From: Companilactobacillus crustorum JCM 15951
GTDB lineage: Bacteria > Bacillota > Bacilli > Lactobacillales > Lactobacillaceae
Direction: 5' to 3'
Length of the DNA stretch: 64,000 bases
NCBI RefSeq assembly: GCF_001434585.1
Contig: NZ_AZDB01000003.1
Coordinates: 26,809 to 90,808 of the forward strand
Below, piece by piece: positions 23,242 through 33,975 of the stretch. Within the stretch, counting starts at the first letter, position 1, and each line of letters opens with the position of its first letter. The notes beneath the pieces were generated by a model that saw nothing but the letters and a program-made list of their open reading frames with translations, had not been told where the DNA came from and searched no databases. The position numbers and the translations under genes are program-made.

Positions 23242-23271
23242 GATTTTTAATATAAAAAGGAGGCAAATTAA

Positions 23272-23670
23272 ATGGTCATGACAGATCCTATTGCAGATTA
23301 CTTAACACGTATTCGTAATGCAAATATGGTTAAACATGAATCTCTAGACATTCCTGCTTCAAACATCAAGAAGAGCATGACAGAGATTCTTAAGAATGAA
23401 GGATTTATCAAGGATTACGAAGTTATCGAAGATAACAAGCAAAACGTACTTCGTATTTTCTTAAAATATGGAAAAGATCAACAACGCGTAATCTCAGGCT
23501 TGAAACGTATTTCAAGACCAGGTTTACGTAGTTATGTTGATTCAGATAACGTACCAAAGGTTCTTAATGGATTAGGTATCGCTATTCTTTCAACTTCAAA
23601 AGGTGTTATTACTGACAAAGAAGCCCGTGCACAACACGTTGGTGGAGAAGTAATCGCTTATATCTGGTAA
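23272..23670 (+). CDS. rpsH: 30S ribosomal protein S8
   Basis: 16S rRNA central-domain assembly protein, 132 residues; S8 represses the spc operon in E. coli. Start ATG 23272 has GGAGG at the right distance; ATG 23278 (MTDPIADYL) is the family's usual opening and is also possible. Confidence 0.97.
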   Translation: MVMTDPIADYLTRIRNANMVKHESLDIPASNIKKSMTEILKNEGFIKDYEVIEDNKQNVLRIFLKYGKDQQRVISGLKRISRPGLRSYVDSDNVPKVLNGLGIAILSTSKGVITDKEARAQHVGGEVIAYIW

Positions 23671-23700
23671 TATTCTTAAAAAGTAAGGAGGTGCACTAAT

Positions 23701-24231
23701 TTGAGTCGTATCGGTTATAAAGTAATTGAAATACCAGCAGGTGTTACAGTTACTCAAAAAGGTGAAGATATTACTGTTAAAGGCCCTAAGGGTGAATTAA
23801 CAAGACATTTTGATTCAAAAATCAAGCTAACACTTGATGATAAAGAAGCTAAGTTCACACGTGAAGATGATAATGACAAAGCTCTTCATGGAACAATGCG
23901 TTCAAACCTAAATAACATGATTATTGGTGTTACAGAAGGTTACGAAAAGAAACTTGAACTACGAGGTGTTGGTTACCGTGCACAAGTTAAAGGTAACACA
24001 CTAACACTTTCCGTTGGTTACTCACATCCAGTTGTTATGGATGCACCAGAAGGTATCAAAGTTGATTCACCTTCAAATACAGAAATCAACGTTACAGGTA
24101 TCTCAAAGCAAAAAGTTGGTCAATTTGCTGCTGAGATCCGCGATGTACGTTCTCCAGAACCTTATAAAGGTAAAGGTATTCGTTATGTTGGCGAATATGT
24201 ACGTCGTAAGGAAGGTAAGACTGGTAAATAG
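23701..24231 (+). CDS. rplF: 50S ribosomal protein L6
   Basis: Protein near the factor-binding site of the large subunit, 176 residues, TTG start after AGGAGGTG. Ends with the conserved [22 protein letters not shown]. Confidence 0.98.
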   Translation: MSRIGYKVIEIPAGVTVTQKGEDITVKGPKGELTRHFDSKIKLTLDDKEAKFTREDDNDKALHGTMRSNLNNMIIGVTEGYEKKLELRGVGYRAQVKGNTLTLSVGYSHPVVMDAPEGIKVDSPSNTEINVTGISKQKVGQFAAEIRDVRSPEPYKGKGIRYVGEYVRRKEGKTGK

Positions 24232-24259
24232 TACTAAATAAATCTATGAGGTGAAAATT

Positions 24260-24616
24260 GTGATTACAAAACCAGATAAGAACAAAGCACGTCAAAAACG
24301 TCAAAAGCGTATCCGTGCCAAAATCTCTGGTACTGCTGAGCGCCCACGCTTAAACATATTCCGTTCGAATAAAAACATTTACGCTCAATTAATTGATGAC
24401 GTAAAGGGTGTAACGCTAGCAAGTGCCTCAACTCTTGATAAAGAAATTAAAGACGGTTCAAAAGTTGAACAAGCTGAAGCTGTTGGTGCATTAGTTGCAC
24501 AAAGAGCACAAGAAGCAAAAATTAGCGATGTAGTCTTTGATCGTGGTGGATATTTATATCACGGCCGTGTTCAAAGTCTTGCTGAAGCAGCTCGTGAAAA
24601 TGGGCTAAAATTCTAG
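24260..24616 (+). CDS. rplR: 50S ribosomal protein L18
   Basis: 5S rRNA-binding protein, 118 residues from GTG 24260 (MITKPDKNK), the family's usual start. The GTG at 24251 is part of the GAGGTG ribosome binding site, so I reject it. Confidence 0.95.
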   Translation: MITKPDKNKARQKRQKRIRAKISGTAERPRLNIFRSNKNIYAQLIDDVKGVTLASASTLDKEIKDGSKVEQAEAVGALVAQRAQEAKISDVVFDRGGYLYHGRVQSLAEAARENGLKF

Positions 24617-24634
24617 AAGGAGGAAACCAAATTT

Positions 24635-25135
24635 ATGACATATATCGATCCATCTCAATTAGAATTAGAAGATCGCGTTGTCTCAATCAACCGTGTTACT
24701 AAGGTTGTTAAAGGTGGACGCCGTCTACGTTTTGCTGCTATCGTAATCGTTGGTGACAAGAATGGTCACGTAGGTTTCGGTACTGGTAAAGCTCAAGAAG
24801 TTCCTGAAGCTATTCGTAAAGCTGTTGAAGATGCTAAGAAGAACCTTATTAGTGTTCCTATGGTTGGTTCAACAATTCCTCATGAAGTTATCGGTACATT
24901 TGGTGCTGGTAAGATCATGTTGAAGCCTGCTGAAGAAGGTTCTGGTATTGCTGCTGGTGGTGCCGTTCGTGCCGTTATCGAATTATCAGGTGTTGGTGAT
25001 GTTACAAGTAAATCACTTGGAAGAAATACTCCAATTAATGTAATTCGTGCAACAATCGAAGGATTAAAACAACTCAAGACTGCCGAAAGCGTTTCTGAAA
25101 TGCGCGGAATCTCAGCCCAAGAATTGCTTAACTAG
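24635..25135 (+). CDS. rpsE: 30S ribosomal protein S5
   Basis: Small-subunit accuracy protein, 166 residues, AGGAGG upstream. Conserved [21 protein letters not shown] segment, the spectinomycin-binding loop region, looks wild type. Confidence 0.98.
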   Translation: MTYIDPSQLELEDRVVSINRVTKVVKGGRRLRFAAIVIVGDKNGHVGFGTGKAQEVPEAIRKAVEDAKKNLISVPMVGSTIPHEVIGTFGAGKIMLKPAEEGSGIAAGGAVRAVIELSGVGDVTSKSLGRNTPINVIRATIEGLKQLKTAESVSEMRGISAQELLN

Positions 25136-25152
25136 AAGAAAGGTGTGTAATT

Positions 25153-25338
25153 ATGGCTAAACTTAGAATTACCCTAACTAGAAGTGCAGCTCACCGCCTT
25201 CCTGCTCAACGTAAGATCGTAAAAGAACTTGGTCTTGGAAGAGTTTCAAGTTCAGTTGTTAAGCCGGATGATCCTGCTATTCGTGGTGCTGTATTGAAAA
25301 TCGCTCATTTAGTTAGCGTTGAAGAAGTTAAAGATTAA
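25153..25338 (+). CDS. rpmD: 50S ribosomal protein L30
   Basis: Small large-subunit protein, 61 residues, between rpsE and rplO as usual. GAAAGGTG upstream. Confidence 0.96.
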   Translation: MAKLRITLTRSAAHRLPAQRKIVKELGLGRVSSSVVKPDDPAIRGAVLKIAHLVSVEEVKD

Positions 25339-25368
25339 TAAATTTATAAAAGATTAGGAGGTGCAATA

Positions 25369-25809
25369 ATGGAACTAAACGAACTTAAGCCAAGTGCAGG
25401 CTCAAGACACTCAAGAAAGCGTCTAGGTCGTGGTACTTCAAGTGGTACAGGTAAAACTGCTGGTCGTGGTCAAAAAGGTCAATTGGCTAGATCTGGTGGT
25501 AAGACACGTATCGGTTTTGAAGGTGGACAAATGCCTTTGTTCCGTCGTATGCCAAAACGTGGATTCAACAACATCAACCGTAAGGAATATGCTGTTGTTA
25601 ACCTAAGTGATTTAAGTAAGTTTAACGATGGTGCTGAAGTTAATGTTGAAACATTAAAAGCAGCCGGTATCGTTAAGAAAGAATATAACGGTGTTAAGTT
25701 GCTTGCTAACGGTGAGGTTAGTGCTAAGTTAACTGTTAAAGTTGCTAAGAGTTCAGCCGCAGCTACTAAAGCAATCGAAGCCGCAGGTGGCACTGTAGAG
25801 GTGATCTAA
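25369..25809 (+). CDS. rplO: 50S ribosomal protein L15
   Basis: Assembly protein of 146 residues with a glycine-rich basic N-terminus ([19 protein letters not shown]). Its stop overlaps the secY start (TAATG). Confidence 0.97.
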   Translation: MELNELKPSAGSRHSRKRLGRGTSSGTGKTAGRGQKGQLARSGGKTRIGFEGGQMPLFRRMPKRGFNNINRKEYAVVNLSDLSKFNDGAEVNVETLKAAGIVKKEYNGVKLLANGEVSAKLTVKVAKSSAAATKAIEAAGGTVEVI

Positions 25810-27104
25810 TGCTTGGAACTATCAGAGATGCTCTAAAGGTAAAAGAAATTCGTAAGAAGATTCTTTTTACCTTGATGTTACTTGTTATATATCGTTTGGG
25901 ATCACAAATAACCGTACCGGGCGTTAATGCTGCGGCAATGGATAAAGTTGGTTCTACAGGATTAGTTCCACTATTGGATACTGTAACCGGTGGTGGTCTT
26001 TCAAACTACTCTATTTTCTCAATGGGTGTTTCACCATTCATCACGGCCCAAATTGTTGTTCAACTGTTACAAATGGACATCGTTCCAAAGTTTGTAGAGT
26101 GGAGCAAGCAAGGTGAAGTTGGTCGTAGAAAGTTAAATCAAGTAACGAGATATTTGACGATTGTTTTAGGTTTTGTTCAGTCAATCGGTATTACTGCCGG
26201 TTTTAACCAATTAAGTGGTTTAGGATTAGTTAAATTTCCTAATATGAGAGCTTTCATTACGATTGGTATTATCTTAACGGGTGGTACAATGCTTCTTACT
26301 TGGATTGGTGAGCAGATTACCGATAAAGGTTTAGGTAATGGAGTTTCCGTAATCATTTTTGCTGGTATTGTTGCTAGATTCCCTAACGGATTACAACAAA
26401 TTTATCGTGATTATATTACAAATGCTAGTTCTGCAGATCTTGCTAAAAATATCGGATTCTTAGTTGGTCTTGTGATCGTTATTTTGATTGTTGTTCAATT
26501 TGTTACATTTGTTCAACAGGCAAATAGAAGAATCCCTATTCAATATACAAGACGTGCAGCAGGTAGCGGTAGTGAAAGTTTTCTACCATTGAAGGTTAAC
26601 GTTGCTGGTGTTATTCCTGTTATCTTCGCTAGTTCATTTATTGTTACACCTCAAACAATTTTGATGGCGTTCCAAGCAAATCATAGTGGAGATCAATGGT
26701 ATCAAGTATTAACAGAAATATTCAGTATGCAGACTACAACAGGTTCTATTATTTATACATTGTTGATTGTATTATTTACATTCTTCTATGCATTTGTTCA
26801 AGTAAATCCTGAGAAGCTTGCAGAAAACCTACAAAAACAAGGGGCATATATCCCTGGTGTTTGGCCTGGTAATGAAACAATCAAGTTCATGTCAGGTGTA
26901 TTAATGAGACTATCAACCGTCGGAGCTGCGTTCCTAGGTTTGGTTTCATTGCTTCCATTATTAGCAGCTAACTTGTTCAATTTACCTCAATCCATCGGAT
27001 TAGGTGGTACGAGTTTATTGATTATTGTTGGTGTAGCTTTGGAAATGGATCGTCAATTACGTGGTCTTTTGATGAAGCGTGAATACGTTGGATTTATTAG
27101 ATAA
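25809..27104 (+). CDS. secY: Preprotein translocase subunit SecY
   Basis: Channel-forming subunit of the Sec translocon, 431 residues with about ten membrane helices. The RRAAGSGSESFLPLKVN loop contacting SecA/ribosome is present. Translationally coupled to rplO through the TAATG overlap, with GAGGTGAT inside rplO. Confidence 0.98.
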   Translation: MLGTIRDALKVKEIRKKILFTLMLLVIYRLGSQITVPGVNAAAMDKVGSTGLVPLLDTVTGGGLSNYSIFSMGVSPFITAQIVVQLLQMDIVPKFVEWSKQGEVGRRKLNQVTRYLTIVLGFVQSIGITAGFNQLSGLGLVKFPNMRAFITIGIILTGGTMLLTWIGEQITDKGLGNGVSVIIFAGIVARFPNGLQQIYRDYITNASSADLAKNIGFLVGLVIVILIVVQFVTFVQQANRRIPIQYTRRAAGSGSESFLPLKVNVAGVIPVIFASSFIVTPQTILMAFQANHSGDQWYQVLTEIFSMQTTTGSIIYTLLIVLFTFFYAFVQVNPEKLAENLQKQGAYIPGVWPGNETIKFMSGVLMRLSTVGAAFLGLVSLLPLLAANLFNLPQSIGLGGTSLLIIVGVALEMDRQLRGLLMKREYVGFIR

Positions 27105-27122
27105 TTGGAGATGTGACAGACA

Positions 27123-27776
27123 ATGAATATTGTATTGATGGGATTACCTGGTGCTGGTAAAGGTACTCAAGCTGAAAAGATTGTTGAAGATTTTAAAGTT
27201 GTTCATATTTCAACTGGTGACATGTTTAGAGCAGCCATGGCTAATAAGACAGAAATTGGTTTAAAGGCTAAAGGGTTCATCGACAAGGGTGAACTTGTTC
27301 CAGATGATGTTACCGAAGGTATCGTTCAAGAACGTTTATCTGAAGATGATGTTCAAAAAGACGGATATATGTTAGATGGATTTCCGAGAACTCTTGAACA
27401 GGCTAACGCTTTACAGACAATTGCAAAGAATGTAAACAAACCAATAGATGCTGTCATCTATATTGATGTGAAGCCTGAAACATTAGTTGATCGTTTATCT
27501 GGAAGATATATCTGTTCTAATTGTGGAGCAACTTATCATAAAATTTACAATCCTACTAAGGTTGAAGGAACATGTGACGTCTGTGGCGGACATGAATTCT
27601 ATCAACGTGAGGACGATAAACCAGAAACTGTTAAGAATAGACTAAAAGTTAATATTGAAATGAATACACCATTAATTGATTTTTACGACAAGTTGAACTT
27701 GTTGCATAAGGTCAATGGTGAACAAGAAATAGATGAAGTTTATAACGAAGTAAAAAAAGTTTTACAAAGCTTGTAA
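27123..27776 (+). CDS. adk: Adenylate kinase
   Basis: Interconverts ATP plus AMP and two ADP in the cytoplasm; 217 residues. P-loop GLPGAGKGT at 7-15 and the long-form lid with four zinc-type cysteines (CSNC and CDVC). Between secY and infA, as in Bacillus. Confidence 0.98.
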   Translation: MNIVLMGLPGAGKGTQAEKIVEDFKVVHISTGDMFRAAMANKTEIGLKAKGFIDKGELVPDDVTEGIVQERLSEDDVQKDGYMLDGFPRTLEQANALQTIAKNVNKPIDAVIYIDVKPETLVDRLSGRYICSNCGATYHKIYNPTKVEGTCDVCGGHEFYQREDDKPETVKNRLKVNIEMNTPLIDFYDKLNLLHKVNGEQEIDEVYNEVKKVLQSL

Positions 27777-27793
27777 GACTTTTTGCTTTGATG

Positions 27794-27822
27794 TTTACAT
27801 ATATGGAAAATTATTGTATAAT
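27794..27822 (+). promoter_or_regulatory. Internal promoter before infA
   Basis: TTTACA (27794-27799), exactly 17 bp, TATAAT (27817-27822), in the 94-bp gap between adk and infA. It would let infA-rpmJ-rpsM-rpsK-rpoA-rplQ be expressed apart from the upstream operon. Confidence 0.75.
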
Positions 27823-27870
27823 TCGCCAGTATATGCAGAATAATTTCATCCCGTATGGAGGTTAATATCT

Positions 27871-28089
27871 TTGGCAAAAGAAGATGTCATTGAAGTAGAA
27901 GGCACAATTTCAGAAACATTGCCTAATGCAATGTTTAAGGTAAAGCTTGAAAATGGTGCTACAATTCTAGCCCATGTGTCAGGTAAAATCCGTATGCACT
28001 ATATCAGAATTTTACCCGGTGACAAGGTTACCGTGGAATTATCCCCTTATGATTTAACCAAGGGAAGAATTACATATAGATATAGATAA
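27871..28089 (+). CDS. infA: Translation initiation factor IF-1
   Basis: A-site-binding initiation factor with an OB fold, 72 residues, TTG start after GGAGG. The sequence [13 protein letters not shown] is typical. Confidence 0.98.
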   Translation: MAKEDVIEVEGTISETLPNAMFKVKLENGATILAHVSGKIRMHYIRILPGDKVTVELSPYDLTKGRITYRYR

Positions 28090-28121
28090 TAAGTTTTTTA
28101 ATGGAATGGAGGTTCCACAAT

Positions 28122-28238
28122 ATGAAAGTAAGACCATCCGTTAAACCTATGTGCGAACACTGTAAAGTAATTAAGAGACGCGGTCGCGTCATGGTTATTT
28201 GCTCTGCAGATCCAAAGCACAAACAAAGACAAGGATAA
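28122..28238 (+). CDS. rpmJ: 50S ribosomal protein L36
   Basis: A 38-residue zinc-ribbon protein beginning [14 protein letters not shown], with the C-x2-C, C and H ligands of the zinc-binding form. GGAGG lies upstream of the ATG at 28122. Position between infA and rpsM is standard. Confidence 0.97.
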   Translation: MKVRPSVKPMCEHCKVIKRRGRVMVICSADPKHKQRQG

Positions 28239-28262
28239 TAAAAATAGGAGGTGCAGTGATTA

Positions 28263-28628
28263 ATGGCTCGTATAGCAGGTGTAGATTTACCTCGTGATAA
28301 GAGAATCGTTATCGCCCTAACATACATTTTTGGTATTGGCGAAACAACAGCTCAAAAAGTGCTTAAAAACGCTGGCGTATCAGAAGACGTTCGTACAAGA
28401 GACCTAACTCCTGATCAAGAAGATAAAATTCGTGCAGAAGTTGATAAGGTTCGTGTCGAAGGTGACTTACGTCGTGAAGTAAGCATGAACATCAAGAGAC
28501 TACAAGAAATTGGCTCATACCGTGGTATGAGACATCGTCGTGGATTGCCCGTTCGTGGACAAAACACAAAGAACAATGCAAGAACTCGTAAAGGTAAGAA
28601 AATTAGTATTGCGGGTAAAAAGAAGTAA
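28263..28628 (+). CDS. rpsM: 30S ribosomal protein S13
   Basis: Small-subunit head protein bridging to the large subunit, 121 residues, [14 protein letters not shown] opening, GGAGGTG upstream. Confidence 0.98.
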   Translation: MARIAGVDLPRDKRIVIALTYIFGIGETTAQKVLKNAGVSEDVRTRDLTPDQEDKIRAEVDKVRVEGDLRREVSMNIKRLQEIGSYRGMRHRRGLPVRGQNTKNNARTRKGKKISIAGKKK

Positions 28629-28649
28629 TTATAAGATAGGAGGTTAATC

Positions 28650-29036
28650 ATGGCACAAAGTAAAGGTCGTAAGCGCCGTACTAAGAAGCATATTGAATCT
28701 GGTGTTGCACATATCCACTCCACATTCAACAACACACTTGTTATGATTACTGATGTTAACGGTAATGCCGTTTCATGGTCATCAGCTGGTGCACTAGGAT
28801 TCAAGGGTAGTCGTAAATCAACACCATTTGCCGCACAAATGGCTGGAGAAGCAGCTGCTAAAGAATCAATGGAACATGGTATGAAAACAGTTGAAGTAGC
28901 TGTTAAAGGTCCTGGTTCAGGTCGTGAAGCTGCAATTCGTTCATTACAAGCTACCGGTTTGGAAATCACAGCTATTCGTGATGTTACACCAGTTCCTCAC
29001 AATGGTTCTCGTCCTCCAAAGCGTCGTCGTGTATAG
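28650..29036 (+). CDS. rpsK: 30S ribosomal protein S11
   Basis: Platform protein near the E-site mRNA, 128 residues, conserved [15 protein letters not shown] and [11 protein letters not shown] end. GGAGG upstream. Confidence 0.98.
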   Translation: MAQSKGRKRRTKKHIESGVAHIHSTFNNTLVMITDVNGNAVSWSSAGALGFKGSRKSTPFAAQMAGEAAAKESMEHGMKTVEVAVKGPGSGREAAIRSLQATGLEITAIRDVTPVPHNGSRPPKRRRV

Positions 29037-29099
29037 AATGGTTGTATACCCATATGAACTAAGCTACACACATTTCGTTTTGAAAGGGGAACTAACCGA

Positions 29100-30038
29100 A
29101 TGATCGAATTTGAAAAGCCAACTATTACTTCCGTTGAAGAAAGTAGTAGCTATGGTAAGTATATTATCGAACCGCTTGAAAGAGGTTATGGTACAACTTT
29201 AGGTAATTCATTACGTAGAGTTTTATTAGCATCATTACCTGGTACAGCGGTATCTGATATTCAAATAGACGGTGTATTGCATGAATTCTCAGCCATCGAT
29301 GGCGTAATTGAAGATGTTACACAAATTGTGCTTAACGTCAAAAAATTAAAACTTAAGTCATATGCTGAAGACAGTTTAAAAGCAGAAATCGACGTTGTTG
29401 GTCCTGCTACTGTTACAGCTAATGATATTAAGGCTGACGATGATTTGGAAATCCTCGATCCAGAACAATTTATTTGTACTGTTGCTGAGGGTGGACACTT
29501 CCACATGCAAATGACAATTAAAAATGGTCGTGGATATACTCCTGCAGAACAAAATAAGACGGACGAAACACCAATTGGTGTTCTTCCAGTTGACTCAATT
29601 TTTACACCTGTAGAAAAAGTTAACTATCAAGTTGAAAACACTCGTGTGGGTAAGAGAAACGACTTTGACAAATTAACAATCGATATCTGGACAAATGGTT
29701 CAATTGGACCACGCGAAGCTATTAGTTTGTCAGCTAAGATTCTTACAGAGCATTTAACTAGTTTTGTAAATCTTACTGAAGAAGCTAAGAGTGCTGACAT
29801 GATGATCGAAAAAGAGGAAACTCAAAAAGAAAAGAAACTTGAAATGACTATTGAAGAACTTGACTTGTCAGTTCGTTCATATAATTGTTTGAAGCGTGCC
29901 GGTATTAATACTGTGCAAGAGCTTACTGAAAAAACTGAAGCAGATATGATGCGTGTTCGTAACCTCGGACGTAAGTCACTTGTTGAAGTTAAAGAAAAGC
30001 TTGCTAATCTTGGATTGTCATTGAAGCAAGAAGACTAA
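29100..30038 (+). CDS. rpoA: DNA-directed RNA polymerase subunit alpha
   Basis: 312 residues: N-terminal dimerisation and assembly domain, linker, and C-terminal DNA-binding domain ([19 protein letters not shown], then [15 protein letters not shown]). GAAAGGGG upstream. Confidence 0.98.
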   Translation: MIEFEKPTITSVEESSSYGKYIIEPLERGYGTTLGNSLRRVLLASLPGTAVSDIQIDGVLHEFSAIDGVIEDVTQIVLNVKKLKLKSYAEDSLKAEIDVVGPATVTANDIKADDDLEILDPEQFICTVAEGGHFHMQMTIKNGRGYTPAEQNKTDETPIGVLPVDSIFTPVEKVNYQVENTRVGKRNDFDKLTIDIWTNGSIGPREAISLSAKILTEHLTSFVNLTEEAKSADMMIEKEETQKEKKLEMTIEELDLSVRSYNCLKRAGINTVQELTEKTEADMMRVRNLGRKSLVEVKEKLANLGLSLKQED

Positions 30039-30068
30039 TAATATCAAATTCAAACAGGAGGTATAGAC

Positions 30069-30449
30069 ATGGGCTACCGCAAATTAGGACGTAACAGTTC
30101 ACAAAGAAAAGCAATGTTACGCGATTTAACTACTGATTTAATCATTAATGAACATATTGTTACAACTGAAACTCGTGCTAAAGAAATCAGTCGTACAACA
30201 GAAAAAATGATAACCTTAGGTAAACGCGGAGATTTACATGCTCGTCGCCAAGCTGCTGCTTATGTTAGAAACGAAGTTGCTAACATTACAGAAGACGATG
30301 ATGCAGTTATCGTTCAATCAGCTCTTCAAAAGTTATTCAGTGATATCGCACCACGTTACAAAGAACGTAATGGTGGATACACACGTATCTTGAAGACAAC
30401 TCCACGCCGTGGAGACGCCGCACCAATGGTTATTATTGAATTAGTTTAA
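30069..30449 (+). CDS. rplQ: 50S ribosomal protein L17
   Basis: Tunnel-exit protein of 126 residues, [20 protein letters not shown] opening. Last ribosomal gene of the operon; followed by a large structured RNA element. Confidence 0.98.
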   Translation: MGYRKLGRNSSQRKAMLRDLTTDLIINEHIVTTETRAKEISRTTEKMITLGKRGDLHARRQAAAYVRNEVANITEDDDAVIVQSALQKLFSDIAPRYKERNGGYTRILKTTPRRGDAAPMVIIELV

Positions 30450-30481
30450 TAATAATTGTTCGTTAATTTTTAAAAAATCAG

Positions 30482-30587
30482 TCATTCTGATGAATTAGTG
30501 AGTGTTAAGATGATGGTTATTTTTAGCCAAGTCTATCTCTGAGATCCTTTTAAAAGGGGACACTAATTTATCGAATGATTTTTTTTT
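30482..30587 (+). ncRNA. L17 downstream element (L17DE-like) ending in a terminator
   Basis: A long closing helix is formed by TCATTC (30482-30487) with GAATGA (30573-30578) and, after one bulged T, GATGAATTAGTG (30489-30500) with CACTAATTTATC (30561-30572; one G-U pair). Nine T residues follow (30579-30587). Inside are GGTTA/TAGCC, ATCTC/GAGAT and CCTTTTAAAAGG. A conserved element directly after rplQ is known in lactic acid bacteria as L17DE; I assign it by position and shape. It probably also terminates the operon. Confidence 0.7.
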
Positions 30588-30636
30588 GCCCAAATTTGTT
30601 ATTATATAGATAACATAATTTTGAGGGAGATAACTC

Positions 30637-31470
30637 TTGGAAAAAATCATTTCGATCAAAGATTTAAATTATACATATCCAGATTCCCAAAATGCTGCAA
30701 TTGATCACTTGACGCTCGATATTTATAAAAATGAGTGGTTATCAATTGTTGGTAAGAATGGTAGTGGTAAATCTACTCTGACCAAATTAATTGATGGTTT
30801 GATCGAGGCCGATTCGGGAACCATAGCAGTTGATGGTCAAGTTATCAATGAAAAAAATATTTGGAATGCTCGTACCAAAATTGGAATAATTTTTCAAAAT
30901 CCCGATCATCAATTCGTTGGAGCAACAGTAGAAGACGATGTGGCTTTTGGATTAGAAAATCAAGGAATGCCACGAGAACAAATGCTTAAAGAAGTGGATC
31001 ATGCTTTAAAGTTAGTTAAAATGGCTGATTTTAAAAAACGAGATCCCCAATCATTGTCTGGTGGACAAAAACAACGTGTTGCGATTGCAGGTGTTTTGGC
31101 AACAAGACCACAAATCGTTATTATGGATGAGTCTACGAGTATGTTAGATCCTGACGGCCGTAAGACAGTTTTGGATTTGATTCAACAATTACGTAAAGAG
31201 CAAGATCTGACAATTATATCGATTACCCACGATATTGAAGAAACTGAATTGTCACAGCGAATTGTGGTTTTAAATTCTGGTAAGATTGTAAAAGACGGCA
31301 AACCAGATGTGATCTACAATTTAGGGGCAGATTTGCAAGAATATGGCCTTGACGAGCCTTTTACTAGCAAACTAATGTCAGTATTAGGGAAGCAGTTAAA
31401 ATTGCCTGACGGTTATCTGAGTGAAGGAGAGCTGAAGAATCAATTATGGAAATTACATTCGAACATGTAA
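30637..31470 (+). CDS. ecfA1: ECF transporter ATPase EcfA1
   Basis: One of two ATPases energising energy-coupling-factor vitamin and metal importers. 277 residues, Walker A GKNGSGKST at 39-47, signature LSGGQKQR, Walker B IVIMDEST. TTG start after GAGGGAG. The downstream ecfA2 overlaps its end by 25 bp. The gene set lacks a substrate-binding S component, which is normal for the shared (group II) module. Confidence 0.95.
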   Translation: MEKIISIKDLNYTYPDSQNAAIDHLTLDIYKNEWLSIVGKNGSGKSTLTKLIDGLIEADSGTIAVDGQVINEKNIWNARTKIGIIFQNPDHQFVGATVEDDVAFGLENQGMPREQMLKEVDHALKLVKMADFKKRDPQSLSGGQKQRVAIAGVLATRPQIVIMDESTSMLDPDGRKTVLDLIQQLRKEQDLTIISITHDIEETELSQRIVVLNSGKIVKDGKPDVIYNLGADLQEYGLDEPFTSKLMSVLGKQLKLPDGYLSEGELKNQLWKLHSNM

Positions 31471-32309
31471 CACATTCTTATGACGTAAATAGCCCTACAG
31501 CTAATTTGGGTTTGGATGATGTTTCATTCACAATTAAAGATAAATTATTTACAGCTATCGTTGGTCAGACTGGTAGTGGTAAGTCTACTCTGGTAAGACA
31601 CATCAATGCTCTTCTCAAACCAACTTCTGGCAGTATTAAAGTCGGTGATCGTTTACTTACTCCTGAGACTAATAACAAAAATCTCAAGCCGCTGCGTAAA
31701 AAGATTGGTATGGTTTTCCAGTTTCCAGAAAGTCAGTTGTTTGAAGAAACTGTGGAAAAAGATATTATGTTTGGACCGATGAATTTTGGAGCTACTGAAG
31801 AGGAAGCTCGAACTTCGGCACATAAAATGATTCAACTGGTTGGTTTGGATGAATCTTACTTAAAGAAATCGCCTTTTGATCTCTCCGGTGGTCAGATGCG
31901 ACGGGTAGCGATAGCTGGCGTTTTAGCTAGTGATCCGGAGACGATTATTTTAGATGAGCCTACTGCAGGATTGGACCCAGTTGGTCGTAAGGAAATTATG
32001 GATCTATTTAAGCAGTTGCAAGCTGAGGGTAAAACGATAATTTTGATTACGCATAATATGGACGATGTGGCTAATTATGCTGATGAAATGGCAGTTATCC
32101 ACCGTGGAAAACTCGTGGCGCACGGACTTCCTCAAGAAGTTTTCAACAATCAAGAGTTGCTTAAAGATAATCTTTTGACATTGCCTCAGAGTGCTGAGTT
32201 TGCTCAAGATTTAGCCCAAAAGGACTTCAAATTTGATCAGTTGCCAATTACGATTGCTGAATTAGGAGCTAAAATTAAACAACAGCTAAGTGGTGAAACC
32301 AATGGATAA
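31446..32309 (+). CDS. ecfA2: ECF transporter ATPase EcfA2
   Basis: Second ECF ATPase, 287 residues, Walker A GQTGSGKST at 40-48, LSGGQMRR and IILDEPTAG. The start codon ATG 31446 lies inside ecfA1, about 16 nt after GGAGAG, a long spacing consistent with coupled translation. It overlaps ecfT by 8 bp. Confidence 0.95.
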   Translation: MEITFEHVTHSYDVNSPTANLGLDDVSFTIKDKLFTAIVGQTGSGKSTLVRHINALLKPTSGSIKVGDRLLTPETNNKNLKPLRKKIGMVFQFPESQLFEETVEKDIMFGPMNFGATEEEARTSAHKMIQLVGLDESYLKKSPFDLSGGQMRRVAIAGVLASDPETIILDEPTAGLDPVGRKEIMDLFKQLQAEGKTIILITHNMDDVANYADEMAVIHRGKLVAHGLPQEVFNNQELLKDNLLTLPQSAEFAQDLAQKDFKFDQLPITIAELGAKIKQQLSGETNG

Positions 32310-33099
32310 GATAATTTTAGGAAGATATTTACCGGGTGACTCGTTGATTTATCGTTTAGATCCACGAGGAAAATTTTTATTAACATTTTACTTTGTAGGA
32401 ATTGTTTTCTTGGCTAATAATATAGCTTCTTACGCATTTTTATTGGCCTTCGTATTATTTGCTGTTTATCTGTCTAAAATTAATCTTGGCTTCTTTATTA
32501 AGGGATTAAAGCCAGTCTTTTGGTTAATTCTCTTCACGGTCGCGTTGCAGCTTTTATTTACGCCTAGCAATCATCCTATTTGGCATTGGGGTATTTTTAC
32601 TTTATCCAATGAGGGGCTAGTAATTGCTGGCTATATTTTTATGCGATTTATTTTGATTATTTTTATTTCTACCTTGTTGACATTAACTACGACGCCAATT
32701 GAGATCTCCGATTCGATCGAGAGCATTTTGAAGCCATTGAAGAAAGTTAAATTTCCAGTGACTCAGGTTGCTTTGATGCTGTCGATTGCTTTAAGATTTG
32801 TGCCGTTGCTTGTTGATGAGACAACCAAAATTATGGACGCTCAACGTGCACGAGGAGTTGATTTTGGAGAAGGCGGATTGATTAAAAGAATTAAGTCATT
32901 CGTGCCAATTTTGATTCCGCTATTTGTCAGCAGTTTTTCAATTGCCTATGATTTAGCAATTGCTATGGAATCACGTGGCTACAAGGATGGAGAAGGACGT
33001 AGCAAATATCGGGTCCTTAACTGGAGCAAGCGTGATAATTTGACTATATTGTTTATGGCTATTGTGACAGTGATTTTATTATTTTTACGGAGTTATTAA
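32302..33099 (+). CDS. ecfT: ECF transporter transmembrane protein EcfT
   Basis: Membrane scaffold joining the two ATPases to exchangeable S components; 265 residues with several hydrophobic helices. The two coupling motifs are visible as A-R-G (AQRARGVDF) and S-R-G (AMESRGY). I place the start at ATG 32302; the GTG at 32290 adds four residues without better support. Confidence 0.94.
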   Translation: MDKIILGRYLPGDSLIYRLDPRGKFLLTFYFVGIVFLANNIASYAFLLAFVLFAVYLSKINLGFFIKGLKPVFWLILFTVALQLLFTPSNHPIWHWGIFTLSNEGLVIAGYIFMRFILIIFISTLLTLTTTPIEISDSIESILKPLKKVKFPVTQVALMLSIALRFVPLLVDETTKIMDAQRARGVDFGEGGLIKRIKSFVPILIPLFVSSFSIAYDLAIAMESRGYKDGEGRSKYRVLNWSKRDNLTILFMAIVTVILLFLRSY

Positions 33100-33102
33100 T
33101 TT

Positions 33103-33846
33103 ATGACAAGATATAAGTTAACCATCGCTTATGATGGCACTAAGTTTCATGGATTTCAGCGTCAAAATGAATTACGAACGGTTCAAGGAGTAGTTGAAAA
33201 AGCTTTAACTAAGATGACTAAGGGGCAACATATCGATGTAGTTGGATCAGGACGAACTGATGCAGGAGTACATGCCTTAGGTCAAGTGATTCATTTTGAT
33301 TATCCTGGACAAATACCAGCTGATAATATGCAGAGAGCGGTCAATTCTTTGATGCCACTAGATATTTTGGTAAAAGATGCAACTATTGTAGATGAGAATT
33401 TTCATGCGCGCTTTGGAGTAAAGAAAAAAACTTACCAATATCGAGTTGCTTGTGGACATTATACAGATCCTTTTAAAAGGTTTTACACAGGCCACTATCC
33501 CTATGCGCTATCTGTGGATAAAATTCAAATAGCCTTGAAGGATTTAGTTGGGGAACATGATTTTTCTAGTTTTGCAGCTTCTGGTGGCGTGATTGAAAAT
33601 AAAGTTAGGACTATCTATTCTGCGACAGCCGTGTATAATAAGAACAACGACGAAATAGTTTTCGAATTTACAGGCAATGGCTTCCTATATAATATGGTCA
33701 GAATTTTAGTTGCTACTCTATTAGAGATCGGTAATGGACGCAGAGATGTACATGATTTCTTGAGATTGTTTGAAGTAAAGGATCGCCAAGAAGCTCGTGG
33801 TACGGCTCCTGCAAGCGGGTTATATTTAAAAGAAGTTTTTTATTAA
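33103..33846 (+). CDS. truA: tRNA pseudouridine(38-40) synthase
   Basis: Isomerises uridines 38-40 in the tRNA anticodon stem. 247 residues; catalytic Asp D53 in [10 protein letters not shown]. Follows ecfT by 3 bp, as in many Firmicutes. Confidence 0.96.
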   Translation: MTRYKLTIAYDGTKFHGFQRQNELRTVQGVVEKALTKMTKGQHIDVVGSGRTDAGVHALGQVIHFDYPGQIPADNMQRAVNSLMPLDILVKDATIVDENFHARFGVKKKTYQYRVACGHYTDPFKRFYTGHYPYALSVDKIQIALKDLVGEHDFSSFAASGGVIENKVRTIYSATAVYNKNNDEIVFEFTGNGFLYNMVRILVATLLEIGNGRRDVHDFLRLFEVKDRQEARGTAPASGLYLKEVFY

Positions 33847-33863
33847 TAATCTGTGGATAAATA

Positions 33864-33892
33864 TTGACTTAATGGTCGAATCACAGTATTAT
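33864..33892 (+). promoter_or_regulatory. rplM-rpsI promoter
   Basis: TTGACT (33864-33869), 17 bp, TATTAT (33887-33892). Confidence 0.75.
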
Positions 33893-33898
33893 TGTAAC

Positions 33899-33968
33899 TG
33901 GTATTGTTTGCCCCACGATAAGCCCCGGAAACTTATTAGGTTGTCAAACAGACGTAGAAACTGGAGGA
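33899..33968 (+). promoter_or_regulatory. L13 leader-like RNA
   Basis: The rplM leader can fold as a two-part helix: GTTTG (33906-33910) with CAAAC (33945-33949), and inside it GATAAG (33917-33922) with CTTATT (33932-33937). Position and shape fit the L13 leader described upstream of rplM in Bacilli, thought to be an autoregulatory site. Confidence 0.6.
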
Positions 33969-33975
33969 AATTAAA

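Noticed and set aside
27770-27795. Terminator between adk and infA
   Set aside because: CAAAGC/GCTTTG can pair, but no T run follows the stem, so it is unlikely to terminate transcription.
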